Below, one piece after another: positions 1-8,770 of a DNA stretch of 64,000 nt; within the stretch, counting starts at the first letter, position 1, and each line of letters starts with the position of its first letter. The stretch comes from Janthinobacterium sp. 64. GTDB taxonomy: Bacteria > Pseudomonadota > Gammaproteobacteria > Burkholderiales > Burkholderiaceae_D. The stretch covers positions 2,604,001 through 2,668,000 of the forward strand of contig NZ_PHUG01000001.1 in the NCBI RefSeq assembly GCF_002813325.1. The letters are read 5' to 3'. The notes beneath the pieces are model-generated. The model was given only the letters and a program-made list of their open reading frames with translations. It did not search any database and was not told where the DNA came from. The position numbers were made by a program, and so were the translations under genes.

Positions 1-433
<433 letters not shown>

Positions 434-532
434 TTATTAACTTCTCATGTTAACCGATGCTGGCCGCGGGGCAAAGCGTTGTACGCCTGCCACGGTGCGG
501 CAAGCCGCTTAGCGCGACATCGCGGCATGCCA

Positions 533-553
533 TATAATGAGAATCATTCTCAT
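533..553. promoter_or_regulatory. Fur box overlapping a -10 hexamer, upstream of the first fecI-like gene
   Basis: ATAATGAGAATCATTCTCAT (534-553) closely matches the Fur consensus palindrome. A perfect TATAAT (533-538) is embedded in its left half, so Fur-Fe(II) binding would block polymerase directly. The -35 region is weak (TTAGCG about 18 bp upstream). The box abuts the ATG at 554, so the transcript either has a very short leader or translation starts further in. Confidence 0.85.
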
Positions 554-1078
554 ATGCGGCATTCCTGGCTGCGGACTCATACATCGGACGCCGTGGTTGC
601 ACGCTATTACCAAGAACTGTTGAACTTTTGCTGGCGCAGCTTGCGCAACCGCGAGGCTGCTGCCGACCTGGTGCAGGAAAGCTATGCGCGCGTGCTGGGC
701 GAAGCGGCCGTGCGCGAACCGCGCGCGCTGCTGTACCACACGGCGCGCAACCTGCTGATCGACCAGCACCGGCGCGCCGCCTTGCGCCAGCACGAGGCAC
801 TCGACACCCTGCCGGAGGCCGCGCATCCGGCCGCGCCGCACCATTTGCAGCCGGAGCAGGCGCTCGAAAGCAGCCAGGACTGGCAAGCCTGCGTGGCCGC
901 CATCGACGCCTTGCCGCCGCGCTGCCGCGACGCCTTCGTGCTGCACATCTTCGAGCAATTGCCGCACGCGCAGATCGCCGCGCGCATGGGCATTTCCGTG
1001 AGCATGGTGGAAAAACATATCGCGCGTGGCATGCTCAGTTGTCAGGCACAGTTGCATTCTTTACGGGAAGCCACATAA
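554..1078 (+). CDS. ECF sigma-70 factor, FecI-like
   Basis: A 174-residue extracytoplasmic-function sigma factor of the iron-starvation type. Region 2 is seen as YYQELLNFCWRSLRNREAAADLVQESYARVL, and region 4 as the helix-turn-helix HAQIAARMGISVSMVEKHIARG near the C-terminus. FecI factors direct polymerase to the promoter of the adjacent ferric-chelate receptor when the FecR partner relays a signal. The ATG at 554 directly after the Fur box was chosen; the frame is open further upstream, but that would make the Fur box coding. The stop overlaps the start of the FecR gene (TAATG), indicating translational coupling. Family assignment is firm; the inducing chelate is unknown. Confidence 0.9.
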   Translation: MRHSWLRTHTSDAVVARYYQELLNFCWRSLRNREAAADLVQESYARVLGEAAVREPRALLYHTARNLLIDQHRRAALRQHEALDTLPEAAHPAAPHHLQPEQALESSQDWQACVAAIDALPPRCRDAFVLHIFEQLPHAQIAARMGISVSMVEKHIARGMLSCQAQLHSLREAT

Positions 1079-2169
1079 TGGCGCCCATGACCGCCCTTCC
1101 GCCCCGCCATGCTTTCGGCCCTTCCGCCCAGGAGCAGGCGGACGTGCGCGAGCATGCCGACTTTGCCGCCACGCAAGACCCGGTAGCGCTGGCCGCCGCC
1201 ACGTGGTTCAGCCGGCGCGGCAACCTCGATGCGCAGCAACAGGCCGAGTTTGCCGCCTGGCTGGCGGACGATGCGCGTCACGCCCAAGAGTATGCGCAGC
1301 TCAAAGACACGCACCGCGCCGTGCGCCGGATTCCCCCGCACATCGCCGCGCGCTGGGCCGTGCCAGCGCCATCCCCCCGCCGCCCGCTTCTGCGCTCCCT
1401 GCGCGTGCTGCCGTATGCGGCGGCCGCCATGCTGCTGCTCGGCGTGGGCGCGGGCGGCTACCAGTGGTGGCAGCAACCCACGTTCAGCCAGTCGTATGCC
1501 ACCGCGCGCGGCCAGCGCCTGGCCGTTGCCCTGCCCGACGGCAGCAGCATGCAGCTCGATACGGCCACGCAGCTGCACGTCACCGTGTACCGCCAGCGCC
1601 GCGAAGTGCGCCTGGCGCACGGCGAAGCGCTGTTCCAGGTGCAGGCGAAGCAAGGACAAGCGTTCGACGTGCTCAGCGGCCCCTTGAGAGTGACGGTGGT
1701 GGGTACGCAGTTTTCCGTGCGCAACACCGTGGCCCACGACGGCCAGTTGCGCGTGGCCGTGCAACATGGCCAGGTGCGCGTGGCGGGCGCGCGGCAAGAG
1801 CTGGTCGACCTGACGGCCGGCCAGGGCGTCAGCAGCGATGCCGGCGGCCGCCTGTCTGAAATTGCCAGCCTGGCCCCGGGCAGCGTGGCGCCGTGGCGCA
1901 GCGGCAGGATCACCTTCGACAATGTGCCGCTGGGCGCGGCGCTGGCCGAGTTCGAACGCTATGGCGACACGGGCCTGGCCGTGCGCGATCCCGCCGTGGC
2001 CAGGCTGCGCATCGGCGGCAGCTTCAGCCTGGCCCAGCTCGACCGCTTCGCCGCTGCCCTGCCGCAGCTGCTGCCCGTCCACGTCGTACGCGATGGTGCC
2101 GTCAGCGAGATCCGCATGGCGGCAAAAATGCCGGCGCAAGCCCCTGCGATGCGCCGGCCTGCAAAATAA
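1078..2169 (+). CDS. FecR-like anti-sigma / transmembrane signal transducer
   Basis: A 363-residue protein. The N-terminal cytoplasmic part has the FecR/DUF4880 look (AATWFSRRGNLDAQQQAEFAAWL followed by HAQEYAQL). One membrane segment follows around residues 105-125 (VLPYAAAAMLLLGVGAGGY), then a periplasmic FecR domain with DGSSMQLDTATQLHV and VVGTQFSVR. In the known Fec and Fpv systems the periplasmic part contacts the receptor's N-terminal signalling domain, and the cytoplasmic part controls the cognate sigma factor. The start overlaps the fecI stop by one base, so the pair is almost certainly co-translated. The next gene is the presumed partner receptor. Confidence 0.9.
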   Translation: MAPMTALPPRHAFGPSAQEQADVREHADFAATQDPVALAAATWFSRRGNLDAQQQAEFAAWLADDARHAQEYAQLKDTHRAVRRIPPHIAARWAVPAPSPRRPLLRSLRVLPYAAAAMLLLGVGAGGYQWWQQPTFSQSYATARGQRLAVALPDGSSMQLDTATQLHVTVYRQRREVRLAHGEALFQVQAKQGQAFDVLSGPLRVTVVGTQFSVRNTVAHDGQLRVAVQHGQVRVAGARQELVDLTAGQGVSSDAGGRLSEIASLAPGSVAPWRSGRITFDNVPLGAALAEFERYGDTGLAVRDPAVARLRIGGSFSLAQLDRFAAALPQLLPVHVVRDGAVSEIRMAAKMPAQAPAMRRPAK

Positions 2170-2170
2170 A

Positions 2171-2191
2171 TGCAAATAGTTCGTATTCGCA
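2171..2191. promoter_or_regulatory. degenerate Fur-box-like palindrome before the first TonB receptor
   Basis: TGCAAATAGTTCGTATTCGCA is an imperfect palindrome. Its left arm matches the reverse complement of the much better Fur box at 8188-8209. It lies between the FecR stop and the receptor start. It could be a weak Fur site or part of the promoter read by the FecI-like factor; the sequence cannot separate these. Confidence 0.45.
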
Positions 2192-2259
2192 GGTGAGGAT
2201 GTGGCACACTGCCGCGTCTACCAAGTTAATCGACAACAAATTAACCTGGAGAATGCTGC

Positions 2260-4656
2260 ATGTGGTCCCCCCGCCTCAATCTGACACCCGCCCCCCTCGC
2301 CCTGGCCGCCATGCTGGCCCTGGGCACCCTTCCCCTGGCACAGGCGCAAACGGCGCCCACCGTCAAGCTGTCCATCGCCGTCCAGCCGCTGGGCCAGGCC
2401 CTGAATGAGCTGGCGCGGCAAGCCAATCTGCAACTGCTGTTCGCGCCCGAGCTGGTGGCCGGCAAGACGGCACCGGCCGTCAGCGGCACCTTGAGCGTGG
2501 CCGACAGCCTGGAACGCCTGCTGGCCGGCAGCGGCCTGGCCGCCAGCATCGACGGCAACAGCGTCATCATCCGCCCGGCGCCCGCCGCCACGGGCAAGGT
2601 GGCGACCCTGGCGGAAATCACCGTCAGCGCGCGCCAGGAGGCGACGACGGATACCGAGCTGACCAAGTCGTATGCGGCGCAGGCGGTGAGTATCGGCAAG
2701 GGCCGGCAAAGCCTGCGCGAGATTCCCCAGTCCGTCTCCGTGCTGACGCGCCAGCAATTGAACGACCAGAATTTGCTGAGCCTGGACGACGCCATGCGCG
2801 GCGTGACGGGCATCACCGTCGAAGCGAGCAGCACGGGCGGCAACCACGGCAACTTTTACTCGCGCGGCTATGCGCTCGATGCGGTGCAGGTCGATGGCGT
2901 GATGACGCCGGCCAGCACGGGCAATGACCTGTCGGCCGGCTTCGGCCTGGCCATCTATGACCGCGTGGAAGTGCTGCGCGGCCCGGCCGGCCTGTTCCAG
3001 GGCGCGGGCGACCCAGGCGGCACCATCAACCTGGTGCGCAAGCGGGCGCGCGACACCTACACCGCCAGCGGCGTGCTCAGCGCGGGTTCCTGGGACCGCT
3101 ACTATGCGGAAGCGGACGTCACGGGCCCCCTGAGCGCGGATGGCAAGGTGCGCGGCCGCCTGGTGGCCGCGTATGAACACCGGCGCTCCTTCGTCGACCA
3201 CGTGTATGCGGAAAAACCGCTGCTGTACGGCACCGTTGCCGTCGATGTGGCGCCGGGCACCGTGCTGACGGGCGGCGTCACCTGGCAGGAATACAAGGGC
3301 CGTCCCGCCTTCGGCCTGCCCGCGTATGAAGACGGGCGCCTGCTCGACGTGCCCCGTTCGACCTACCTGGACCCGGCCTGGAACCACATCACGGAAAAGG
3401 TCACCGAGTATTTTGCCGAACTCGACCATAAGCTGGACAACGGCGGCCAGGTCAAGGTGACGGCACTGTACCGCAAGCAGGATGAGCCATCGCGCAATTT
3501 CGGCTGGTCCGACTGTTCGGCCGATCCCGTCACGGGCGACAGCTGCCTGATCAGCTGGAACTACCGCAGCCACTGGAAGACGCAGGGCCTGGACGCTTAC
3601 CTGGCCACGCCGTTCCAGGCGTTTGGCCGCAGCCACGACCTGATCGTGGGCGCCGACTACCGCCAGGTGCACAAGAATTTTCAGTATGGCGGCGGCGACA
3701 ATGCGCCGATCAACATCTTCCATCCGGATAACAATATCGCCCGGCCCAGCTACACTTTTTCCAACGGCAATGACAACCGCACGAAACAGTTCGGCCTGTA
3801 CGCGCGCACCCGCCTGCAAGCCACCGAGCGTCTGGCCATCAACCTGGGCGGGCGCCTGACGCACTGGGACAACCATACCGTCAACCGCAATGCCTATTTC
3901 AACCAGTTCACCGATGTCAGCAACACCATCAACGCGAAATTCACGCCGTACGCGGGCCTGGTGTATGAGCTCGACAAGCAGGTGTCGGCCTACGGCAGCT
4001 ACACGCGCATCTTCACGCCCCAGAGCACCACGGACGCTGCCGGCCAGACCCTGAAACCACGCACGGGCCAGCAGTTCGAACTGGGACTGAAGGCGGAGCT
4101 GTTCGACAAGAACGTCAACGCGCATGCGGCCCTGTTCCGCATGGAAGACGAGAACCGCGTCATGCCCGACCCGGCCAACCCGCTATTTTCCATCGGCGCG
4201 GGCAAGATGCGCAGCCAGGGCATGGAAGCCGAACTGAGCGGCAGCCCCCTGCCGGGCTGGAACATCACGAGTGGCTATTCCTACACCAGCACGCGCACCC
4301 TCGAAGGCAGCGATGACCAGAAGGCCCAGCTGTACACCTTCATCGCGCCGCGCCACAATGTCAATCTGTGGACCACTTACCGGCTGGCCGGCGCGCTCGA
4401 CAAGATCAGCGTGGGCGGCGGCTTGCGCAGCGTCAGCAGCATGTACCGCCTGAACGGCCCCGTGAAATTCGAGCAGGGGCCCGTCACCACGGTGGGCTTG
4501 CAGGCTGGCTACCGCCTCAGTCCCAAGCTGGAGCTGTCGCTGACGGTGAACAACCTGTTCGATAAAAAATACTACACGCGCGTGTGGGCCGCCTATGGCT
4601 CCAACTTCTATGGCGAACCACGCAATGCCATGCTGACCCTGCGCGGCCAGCTGTAA
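2260..4656 (+). CDS. TonB-dependent siderophore receptor with N-terminal signalling (STN) domain
   Basis: A 798-residue outer-membrane transducer of the FecA/FpvA class. It has a signal peptide (cleavage after AQA near residue 29). The STN/secretin-like signalling domain spans roughly residues 34-110 (VQPLGQALNELARQANLQLL). A TonB-box-like AEITVSA comes next, then the plug with IPQSVSVLTRQQLNDQ, and a 22-strand-type barrel ending in the aromatic-rich terminus YGEPRNAMLTLRGQL. Such receptors import ferric chelates using TonB energy and signal occupancy to FecR. The gene follows a FecI/FecR pair by 90 bp, which supports a self-regulated cassette. The terminal motif NNLFDKKYYTR is typical of FhuE/FpvA-like siderophore receptors. 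Ligand specificity cannot be read from the sequence. Confidence 0.93.
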   Translation: MWSPRLNLTPAPLALAAMLALGTLPLAQAQTAPTVKLSIAVQPLGQALNELARQANLQLLFAPELVAGKTAPAVSGTLSVADSLERLLAGSGLAASIDGNSVIIRPAPAATGKVATLAEITVSARQEATTDTELTKSYAAQAVSIGKGRQSLREIPQSVSVLTRQQLNDQNLLSLDDAMRGVTGITVEASSTGGNHGNFYSRGYALDAVQVDGVMTPASTGNDLSAGFGLAIYDRVEVLRGPAGLFQGAGDPGGTINLVRKRARDTYTASGVLSAGSWDRYYAEADVTGPLSADGKVRGRLVAAYEHRRSFVDHVYAEKPLLYGTVAVDVAPGTVLTGGVTWQEYKGRPAFGLPAYEDGRLLDVPRSTYLDPAWNHITEKVTEYFAELDHKLDNGGQVKVTALYRKQDEPSRNFGWSDCSADPVTGDSCLISWNYRSHWKTQGLDAYLATPFQAFGRSHDLIVGADYRQVHKNFQYGGGDNAPINIFHPDNNIARPSYTFSNGNDNRTKQFGLYARTRLQATERLAINLGGRLTHWDNHTVNRNAYFNQFTDVSNTINAKFTPYAGLVYELDKQVSAYGSYTRIFTPQSTTDAAGQTLKPRTGQQFELGLKAELFDKNVNAHAALFRMEDENRVMPDPANPLFSIGAGKMRSQGMEAELSGSPLPGWNITSGYSYTSTRTLEGSDDQKAQLYTFIAPRHNVNLWTTYRLAGALDKISVGGGLRSVSSMYRLNGPVKFEQGPVTTVGLQAGYRLSPKLELSLTVNNLFDKKYYTRVWAAYGSNFYGEPRNAMLTLRGQL

Positions 4657-4677
4657 ACGCCCGCGCTCCTGCGCATA

Positions 4678-4708
4678 CACGGCCGCCGCCAGCGATGGGG
4701 CGGCCGTG
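4678..4708 (+). terminator. hairpin terminator after the first receptor gene
   Basis: CACGGCCGCC and its complement GGCGGCCGTG form a GC-rich stem with a loop of about 11 bases, 21 bp after the receptor stop. It is followed only by a short T-containing stretch (CTCGTTT), so intrinsic termination is plausible but not strong. Confidence 0.5.
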
Positions 4709-4729
4709 CTCGTTTACAACATCGTACTC

Positions 4730-4775
4730 TTGCATGTCTCGCAACTCCACACTATAATAAGAATAGTTCTCATTC
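4730..4775 (+). promoter_or_regulatory. sigma-70 promoter with overlapping Fur box for the DUF4198-PepSY operon
   Basis: TTGCAT (4730-4735), a 17-bp spacer and a perfect TATAAT (4753-4758) make the best promoter in the window. The Fur-box palindrome ATAATAAGAATAGTTCTCAT (4754-4773) covers the -10 hexamer. This predicts direct iron repression of the four-gene operon that follows. Confidence 0.8.
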
Positions 4776-5034
4776 ACATTTGGATTCCGTACGGAGTCCG
4801 CCTCCCGCATGTCCTGCCTGCCATCGACCGGCCAGGATGGCATGACTGGTGCGCAGCTGGATGACACGCTGCGCCAGCCAGGCATCCCCGCCAAGCAAGC
4901 CTTCCCGTATCAATAACGAAAAAGGTAGTTTCATGGCGCGGGCACGTTCGCCGGCCGGCATTGCCGCCGCCGCATCCCGGCACCTTGCACCGCTGCGACA
5001 ACCACGTTTCTCACCATAAACCAAGGGATACACC
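4776..5034 (+). other. about 260-nt leader with two possible small ORFs
   Basis: The stretch lies between the Fur-controlled promoter and the first operon gene. It holds two short open frames on the plus strand. 4809-4916 encodes 35 residues beginning MSCLPSTGQDG. 4933-5019 encodes 28 residues beginning MARARSPAG and is preceded by AAAAAGG. Neither resembles a family I recognise. They may be chance frames, leader peptides, or the region may act only as an untranslated leader. Confidence 0.3.
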
Positions 5035-5781
5035 ATGCACCTCACTTCCATCGCGCGCCTCGGCGCCCTCGCCACCGCCCTGCTGGGCGCTGCCCTCGCT
5101 TCCGGCACGGCCAGCGCGCACCAGATCTGGCTGCAGCAGGACGCCAAGGCGGCCAGCGTGTACTTCGGCGAGTTCGGCGACAACCTGCGCGAAGCGTCGC
5201 CCGGTCTGCTGGACAAGTTCAGCATCAGGAACGTGACGTGGATCTCGGCCAAGGGCGCGCAGCCGCTGCAGGCGAGCAAGACGGGCGGGGCGTTCATCCT
5301 CAATGGCAAGGCGGGCGCCGGCGAAAGCATCATCGTCGAGGAAGACAACTACCCGTCGTGGGAAGAAAAGAAGGATGGCAAGGCCACGCGCACCGTATGG
5401 ATTCCCGCCGCGCGCCTGGTCGCCGACGGCAAGGCGCAAGCTCCCGCGCTGACCCTGGACCTGGTACCGACCGGCAAACCGGGCCAGTTCCAGGTCAGCT
5501 ACCAGGGCAAGCCGCTGGCGCAGGCCAAGGTCAACGCCGTGGTGCAGTCGGGCTGGGGCAAGGAAGCGTGGAGCGATGCGCAGGGCCTGGTCAGCTTCCC
5601 GCTGCCATGGAAGGGCACCTATGTGCTGGAAGTGCAGCACACGGACAAGACGGCCGGCCAGCGCGGCGCGCAAGCCTATGACAAGGCCATGTTCGTGACG
5701 ACCCTGAGCCTGGTGCAGCCGCAAGGCGTGACGCCGCTGCCGGCCGGCCCTGCCGTGCCACCGAGCAAGGAACACGACTGA
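5035..5781 (+). CDS. periplasmic DUF4198 family protein
   Basis: A 248-residue secreted protein. The signal peptide ends at ASGTASA before HQIWLQQD. A mature protein starting with His soon after cleavage is typical of DUF4198 proteins, which are often linked to metal-ion uptake. The body is predicted beta-rich, with a C-terminal Ig-like segment (GQFQVSYQGKPLAQAKVNAV). It is first in a Fur-controlled operon with DUF3649, PepSY and DUF3325 genes, so a periplasmic role in iron handling is inferred. The next start lies 2 bp after the stop. No catalytic motif is visible. Confidence 0.8.
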   Translation: MHLTSIARLGALATALLGAALASGTASAHQIWLQQDAKAASVYFGEFGDNLREASPGLLDKFSIRNVTWISAKGAQPLQASKTGGAFILNGKAGAGESIIVEEDNYPSWEEKKDGKATRTVWIPAARLVADGKAQAPALTLDLVPTGKPGQFQVSYQGKPLAQAKVNAVVQSGWGKEAWSDAQGLVSFPLPWKGTYVLEVQHTDKTAGQRGAQAYDKAMFVTTLSLVQPQGVTPLPAGPAVPPSKEHD

Positions 5782-5783
5782 GC

Positions 5784-6119
5784 ATGCAAGCGCCAGCCAT
5801 CCTTAAAATCGCGCGCCTGCGCCTGTCCGCGGGCGCCGTGTACCGGCTTGGCGTGGCCTCGCGCAGCGTGGCCGCCATCGTCGGCGGCTACGTGCTGGCA
5901 GCGCTGGTCACCATGCTGCTGTCGGTGAGCCTGCCCATGGCCCGTTCCGAAGCCGTCATGACGGCCACCCTGCTGTCGTTTGCCATCTATACCTGCGCCG
6001 TGCTGTGGGTCTTCGCCACGCGCAGCGCCCTGCGCGCCTGGCTGGGGCTGCTGATCCCGGCCGCCATCATCGCCGCCATCCTGCAGTCGATGGACGCACT
6101 ATCCTGGAGTCTCGCATGA
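5784..6119 (+). CDS. DUF3649 small inner-membrane protein
   Basis: A 111-residue protein with three predicted membrane helices: SVAAIVGGYVLAALVTMLLSV, an ATLLSFAIYTCAVLWVFA segment and AWLGLLIPAAIIAAILQ. It resembles DUF3649 proteins, which occur beside PepSY membrane proteins and TonB receptors in iron-regulated operons. Its stop overlaps the PepSY start (ATGA), indicating translational coupling and probably a shared membrane complex. The biochemical role is unknown. Confidence 0.78.
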   Translation: MQAPAILKIARLRLSAGAVYRLGVASRSVAAIVGGYVLAALVTMLLSVSLPMARSEAVMTATLLSFAIYTCAVLWVFATRSALRAWLGLLIPAAIIAAILQSMDALSWSLA

Positions 6120-7735
6120 AAGAAGGTTTCCGCCAGTCGATGGCATGGCTGCACACCTGGTCCGGCCTGCTCGTCTGCTGGATTTTATTGCTGGTGTTTT
6201 GCGCCGGCACGGCCAGCTACTACCGCAATGAAATCACGCTGTGGATGCAGCCCGAATTGCACGGCGCCGCCGCCAGCCAGGTAAGCACCGAGGAAGCGGC
6301 CAAGGTTGCGCAACAAGCGATGCAAGAGCGGGCAGACGGCGCCACGCGCTGGTTCATCAGCCTGCCCGGCGAGCGCAGCCCGTCCACGCAACTGGGCTGG
6401 AGCAAGCCATCGAAGCCCGGCGAAAAGAAACGCGGACGGCGCGGCAATTTTCATAGCGAAAAAGCCGACCCGACCACGGGCGAAGTGCTGTCCAAGCCGC
6501 GCGAGACGCGGGGCGGCGAATTCCTCTACCGCCTGCATTTCGATCTGCACTACATGTCGGCCATCTGGGGCCGCTGGATCGTGGGGTTCTGCGCCATGTT
6601 CATGTTCGTCTCCATCATCAGCGGCATCGTCACGCACAAGCGCATCTTCAAGGACCTGTTTACCTTCCGGCCGAAAAAGGGCCAGCGCTCGTGGCTCGAC
6701 GCGCACAACGTGACGGCCGTGCTGGCCCTGCCCTACCACATCATGATCACCTACACGGGCCTCGTCACGTTGATGTTCCTGTACATGCCATCCGGCGCCA
6801 CGGCCGCCTACAAGGGCGATCAGGATGCCTTCTTCGCCGAAGCGTTTCCCGGCCGCTCGGGCGACAGCAAGCCGGCCGGCGTGGCCGCGCCGCTGACGCC
6901 GATCGCGCCCCTCGTGCGCCAGGCGGAACAGCACTGGGGCGGCAAGGTCGAGCGCATCTCCGTCAACCACCCGGGCGACGCCAACGCCACCATTTCGCTG
7001 ACGCGCGCCGGCGGACGCGACATGTCGTCGAAGCAGCCGTCGATGGAATTCGATGGCGTGACCGGCAAGCTGTTGTCAAGCGACGGCGAGGCGCAGCCCG
7101 GTGCAGCCGCCACGCAAGGCGTGATGGTGGGATTGCACGTCGCGCACTTCGGCGGACCGCTGCTGCGCGCCCTGTTCTTCCTCTCCGGCCTGGCCGGCTG
7201 CGCCATGGTCGCCACGGGCGCCCTGCTGTGGGCCGTCAAGACGCGCCAGAAACAAGCCAAGGCGCTGGCTGCCGGCAAGCGCGCCAGCTTCGGCCTGCGC
7301 CTGGTCGAAGCGCTCAACATCGGCGCCATCGCCGGCATCCCGATCGCCTTCGGCGCCTACTTCTGGGCCAACCGCCTGCTGCCGGTGGCGATGGAAGAGC
7401 GGCCGAAGGAAGAAATCGCCTGCTTCTTCGGCGCCTGGGCCCTGGCCGCCATCATCGCCCAGCTGCGCCCCTCGCGCGCCATGTGGCGCATGCAACTGGC
7501 CGTGGGCGCCTTCCTGCTGGCGGCATTGCCCGTGCTGAACGTCTTCACCACCGATTCGCACCTGGGCGTGACCTTGCTCCTGGGCCGCGGCCCCGTAGCG
7601 GTGGCCGCCTTCGACCTGGTGGTGCTGGTGCTGGGCCTCGGTCTCGCATATGCGGCGTTCAGACTGAAACCGCTGCCCGTGAAAGCGGCCAAGGCGGCAC
7701 CGGTGAAACCGGCGCAAACGATGGAGGCCGCGTGA
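6116..7735 (+). CDS. PepSY-associated transmembrane protein (putative siderophore-iron reductase)
   Basis: A 539-residue inner-membrane protein. The N-terminus is typical of PepSY_TM proteins (MAWLHTWSGLLVCWILLLVFCAGTASYY). A periplasmic region follows with the FHFDLHY-type histidine motif (YRLHFDLHYMSAIWGRWIVG) and the segment HNVTAVLALPYHIMITYTG. Further helices lie near the C-terminus. Conserved membrane-flanking histidines in this family are thought to bind heme. Characterised relatives such as FpvG and FoxB take part in reductive release of iron from siderophores. Here the gene overlaps both neighbours by 1-4 nt inside a Fur-boxed operon between two siderophore-receptor cassettes, which supports the same role. 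Direct evidence for reductase activity is lacking. Confidence 0.85.
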   Translation: MKEGFRQSMAWLHTWSGLLVCWILLLVFCAGTASYYRNEITLWMQPELHGAAASQVSTEEAAKVAQQAMQERADGATRWFISLPGERSPSTQLGWSKPSKPGEKKRGRRGNFHSEKADPTTGEVLSKPRETRGGEFLYRLHFDLHYMSAIWGRWIVGFCAMFMFVSIISGIVTHKRIFKDLFTFRPKKGQRSWLDAHNVTAVLALPYHIMITYTGLVTLMFLYMPSGATAAYKGDQDAFFAEAFPGRSGDSKPAGVAAPLTPIAPLVRQAEQHWGGKVERISVNHPGDANATISLTRAGGRDMSSKQPSMEFDGVTGKLLSSDGEAQPGAAATQGVMVGLHVAHFGGPLLRALFFLSGLAGCAMVATGALLWAVKTRQKQAKALAAGKRASFGLRLVEALNIGAIAGIPIAFGAYFWANRLLPVAMEERPKEEIACFFGAWALAAIIAQLRPSRAMWRMQLAVGAFLLAALPVLNVFTTDSHLGVTLLLGRGPVAVAAFDLVVLVLGLGLAYAAFRLKPLPVKAAKAAPVKPAQTMEAA

Positions 7736-8088
7736 TGGAACTGTTAGCCAATTTCCTCGTCTTCGCGCTGTGCTACGCGGGCCTGTCCTCGCTGTGCCTG
7801 GCGATGGACCGCCACTACGCCGACCTGCACGGACGCGGCGCCGAACCGCCCGCGCCGCTGCGCCGCCGCCTGCAGTGGGCTGGCTGGCTGGCGCTGGCGG
7901 CGGCCCTGGCCTGGGCCATGCACATCGCCGGCGGCGGCTATGGCCTCGTCTACTGGATCGGCAGCCTGACGGGCTGCGGCTTGCTGCTGATCTGGCTGCT
8001 GCCGTACGCACCCCACCAGGCCATGCGCCTGGCGCGCATGATCGGCGTGGCGGCCTTGCTGGCCGTTATCGCGCTGGCCATTCTGTAA
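7735..8088 (+). CDS. DUF3325 small inner-membrane protein
   Basis: A 117-residue protein with three to four hydrophobic helices and almost no soluble loops. It matches DUF3325, a family found next to PepSY proteins in iron-regulated operons. The ATG overlaps the PepSY stop by one base (TGATG). It is the last gene of the operon and is followed by a hairpin/repeat. A structural or assembly role with the PepSY protein is inferred from coupling; no catalytic residues are visible. Confidence 0.78.
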   Translation: MELLANFLVFALCYAGLSSLCLAMDRHYADLHGRGAEPPAPLRRRLQWAGWLALAAALAWAMHIAGGGYGLVYWIGSLTGCGLLLIWLLPYAPHQAMRLARMIGVAALLAVIALAIL

Positions 8089-8099
8089 AGATAGTTCTG

Positions 8100-8148
8100 T
8101 GCCGCCACGGCGTGGCGGCAAGCGCGTGGCGGCAAGCGCGTGGCGGCA
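8100..8148. repeat. hairpin with a triplicated right arm (14-bp tandem repeat)
   Basis: TGCCGCCAC (8100-8108) can pair with GTGGCGGCA at 8112-8120. That right arm is repeated at 8126-8134 and 8140-8148 as part of a 14-bp tandem unit (GTGGCGGCAAGCGC). It follows the DUF3325 stop by about 12 bp, so it may end the operon transcript. No T-run follows. Confidence 0.6.
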
Positions 8149-8187
8149 CAGCAACAGCGCATTGCGCCAGCAAGCTCGCCGCGCTAA

Positions 8188-8209
8188 AATGAGAATAATT
8201 CTTATTTGC
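8188..8209. promoter_or_regulatory. Fur box upstream of the second fecI-like gene
   Basis: AATGAGAATAATTCTTATTT is a near-consensus Fur palindrome, 19 bp before the chosen ATG of the second sigma factor. Its arrangement mirrors the box at 534-553, so both ECF cassettes should be iron-repressed. Confidence 0.85.
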
Positions 8210-8227
8210 ATTAAGGCTTTCTCCATC

Positions 8228-8770
8228 ATGCCAGGCAGTCCGTTCGCGCCCTCCCCCCTGCTGCCCACGCAACTGGAAAGCCATTACCGCGCTCACCACG
8301 GCTGGCTGGCGCACTGGCTGCAGCGGCGCCTGGGCAATGCGGCCGAGGCGGCCGACCTGATGCAGGACACCTTCGCGCGCCTGCTGGCCGGCGCGCCCAT
8401 GCAGCCGCAAACGCCGGCCCTGCGCGCGCCCAAGGCTTACCTGGCGACCGTCGCCAAGCACCTGCTGATCAACCACCTGCGCCGCCAGTCGCTGGAACGC
8501 GCGTGGCTGGCAGCGCTCGCTGCCCTGCCCGAACAGCACGTGCCATCGACGGAGCGGCGCGCGGAAATCCTGCAGGCGCTGCAAGCCGTCGACGCCATGC
8601 TCGATGGCTTGAAACCGAAGGTGCGCGCCGTCTTCATCCTGGCGCAGATCGAAGGCTACGCGTACGCGGACATCGCCGCGCAGCTGGGCATCGGTGAACG
8701 CTCCGTGAAGCGCTACATGGCCGAAGCGCTGACCGAATGCGTGCTGCTGGCGCCGGACTTGCCGGCATGA
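8228..8770 (+). CDS. ECF sigma-70 factor, FecI-like (second copy)
   Basis: A 180-residue ECF sigma factor. Region 2 includes HWLQRRLGNAAEAADLMQDTF. Region 4 includes IEGYAYADIAAQLGIGERSVKRYM, which matches the FecI family's characteristic KRY recognition helix. The ATG at 8228 (MPGSPFAP) was chosen because earlier in-frame starts would lie inside the Fur box. It should activate the receptor gene two positions downstream. The stop overlaps the FecR start (ATGA). It is divergent in sequence from the first FecI-like protein, so the two are paralogues and not a recent duplication. Confidence 0.9.
   Translation: MPGSPFAPSPLLPTQLESHYRAHHGWLAHWLQRRLGNAAEAADLMQDTFARLLAGAPMQPQTPALRAPKAYLATVAKHLLINHLRRQSLERAWLAALAALPEQHVPSTERRAEILQALQAVDAMLDGLKPKVRAVFILAQIEGYAYADIAAQLGIGERSVKRYMAEALTECVLLAPDLPA

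Noticed and set aside
2218..4125. A long minus-strand frame opposite the first TonB receptor
   Set aside because: Composition is typical of antisense to GC-rich coding DNA, and the plus-strand product is an obvious receptor.
8101..8148. Short repeats considered as a CRISPR array
   Set aside because: The unit is 14 bp, directly tandem with no spacers. It is a simple tandem repeat with a hairpin.
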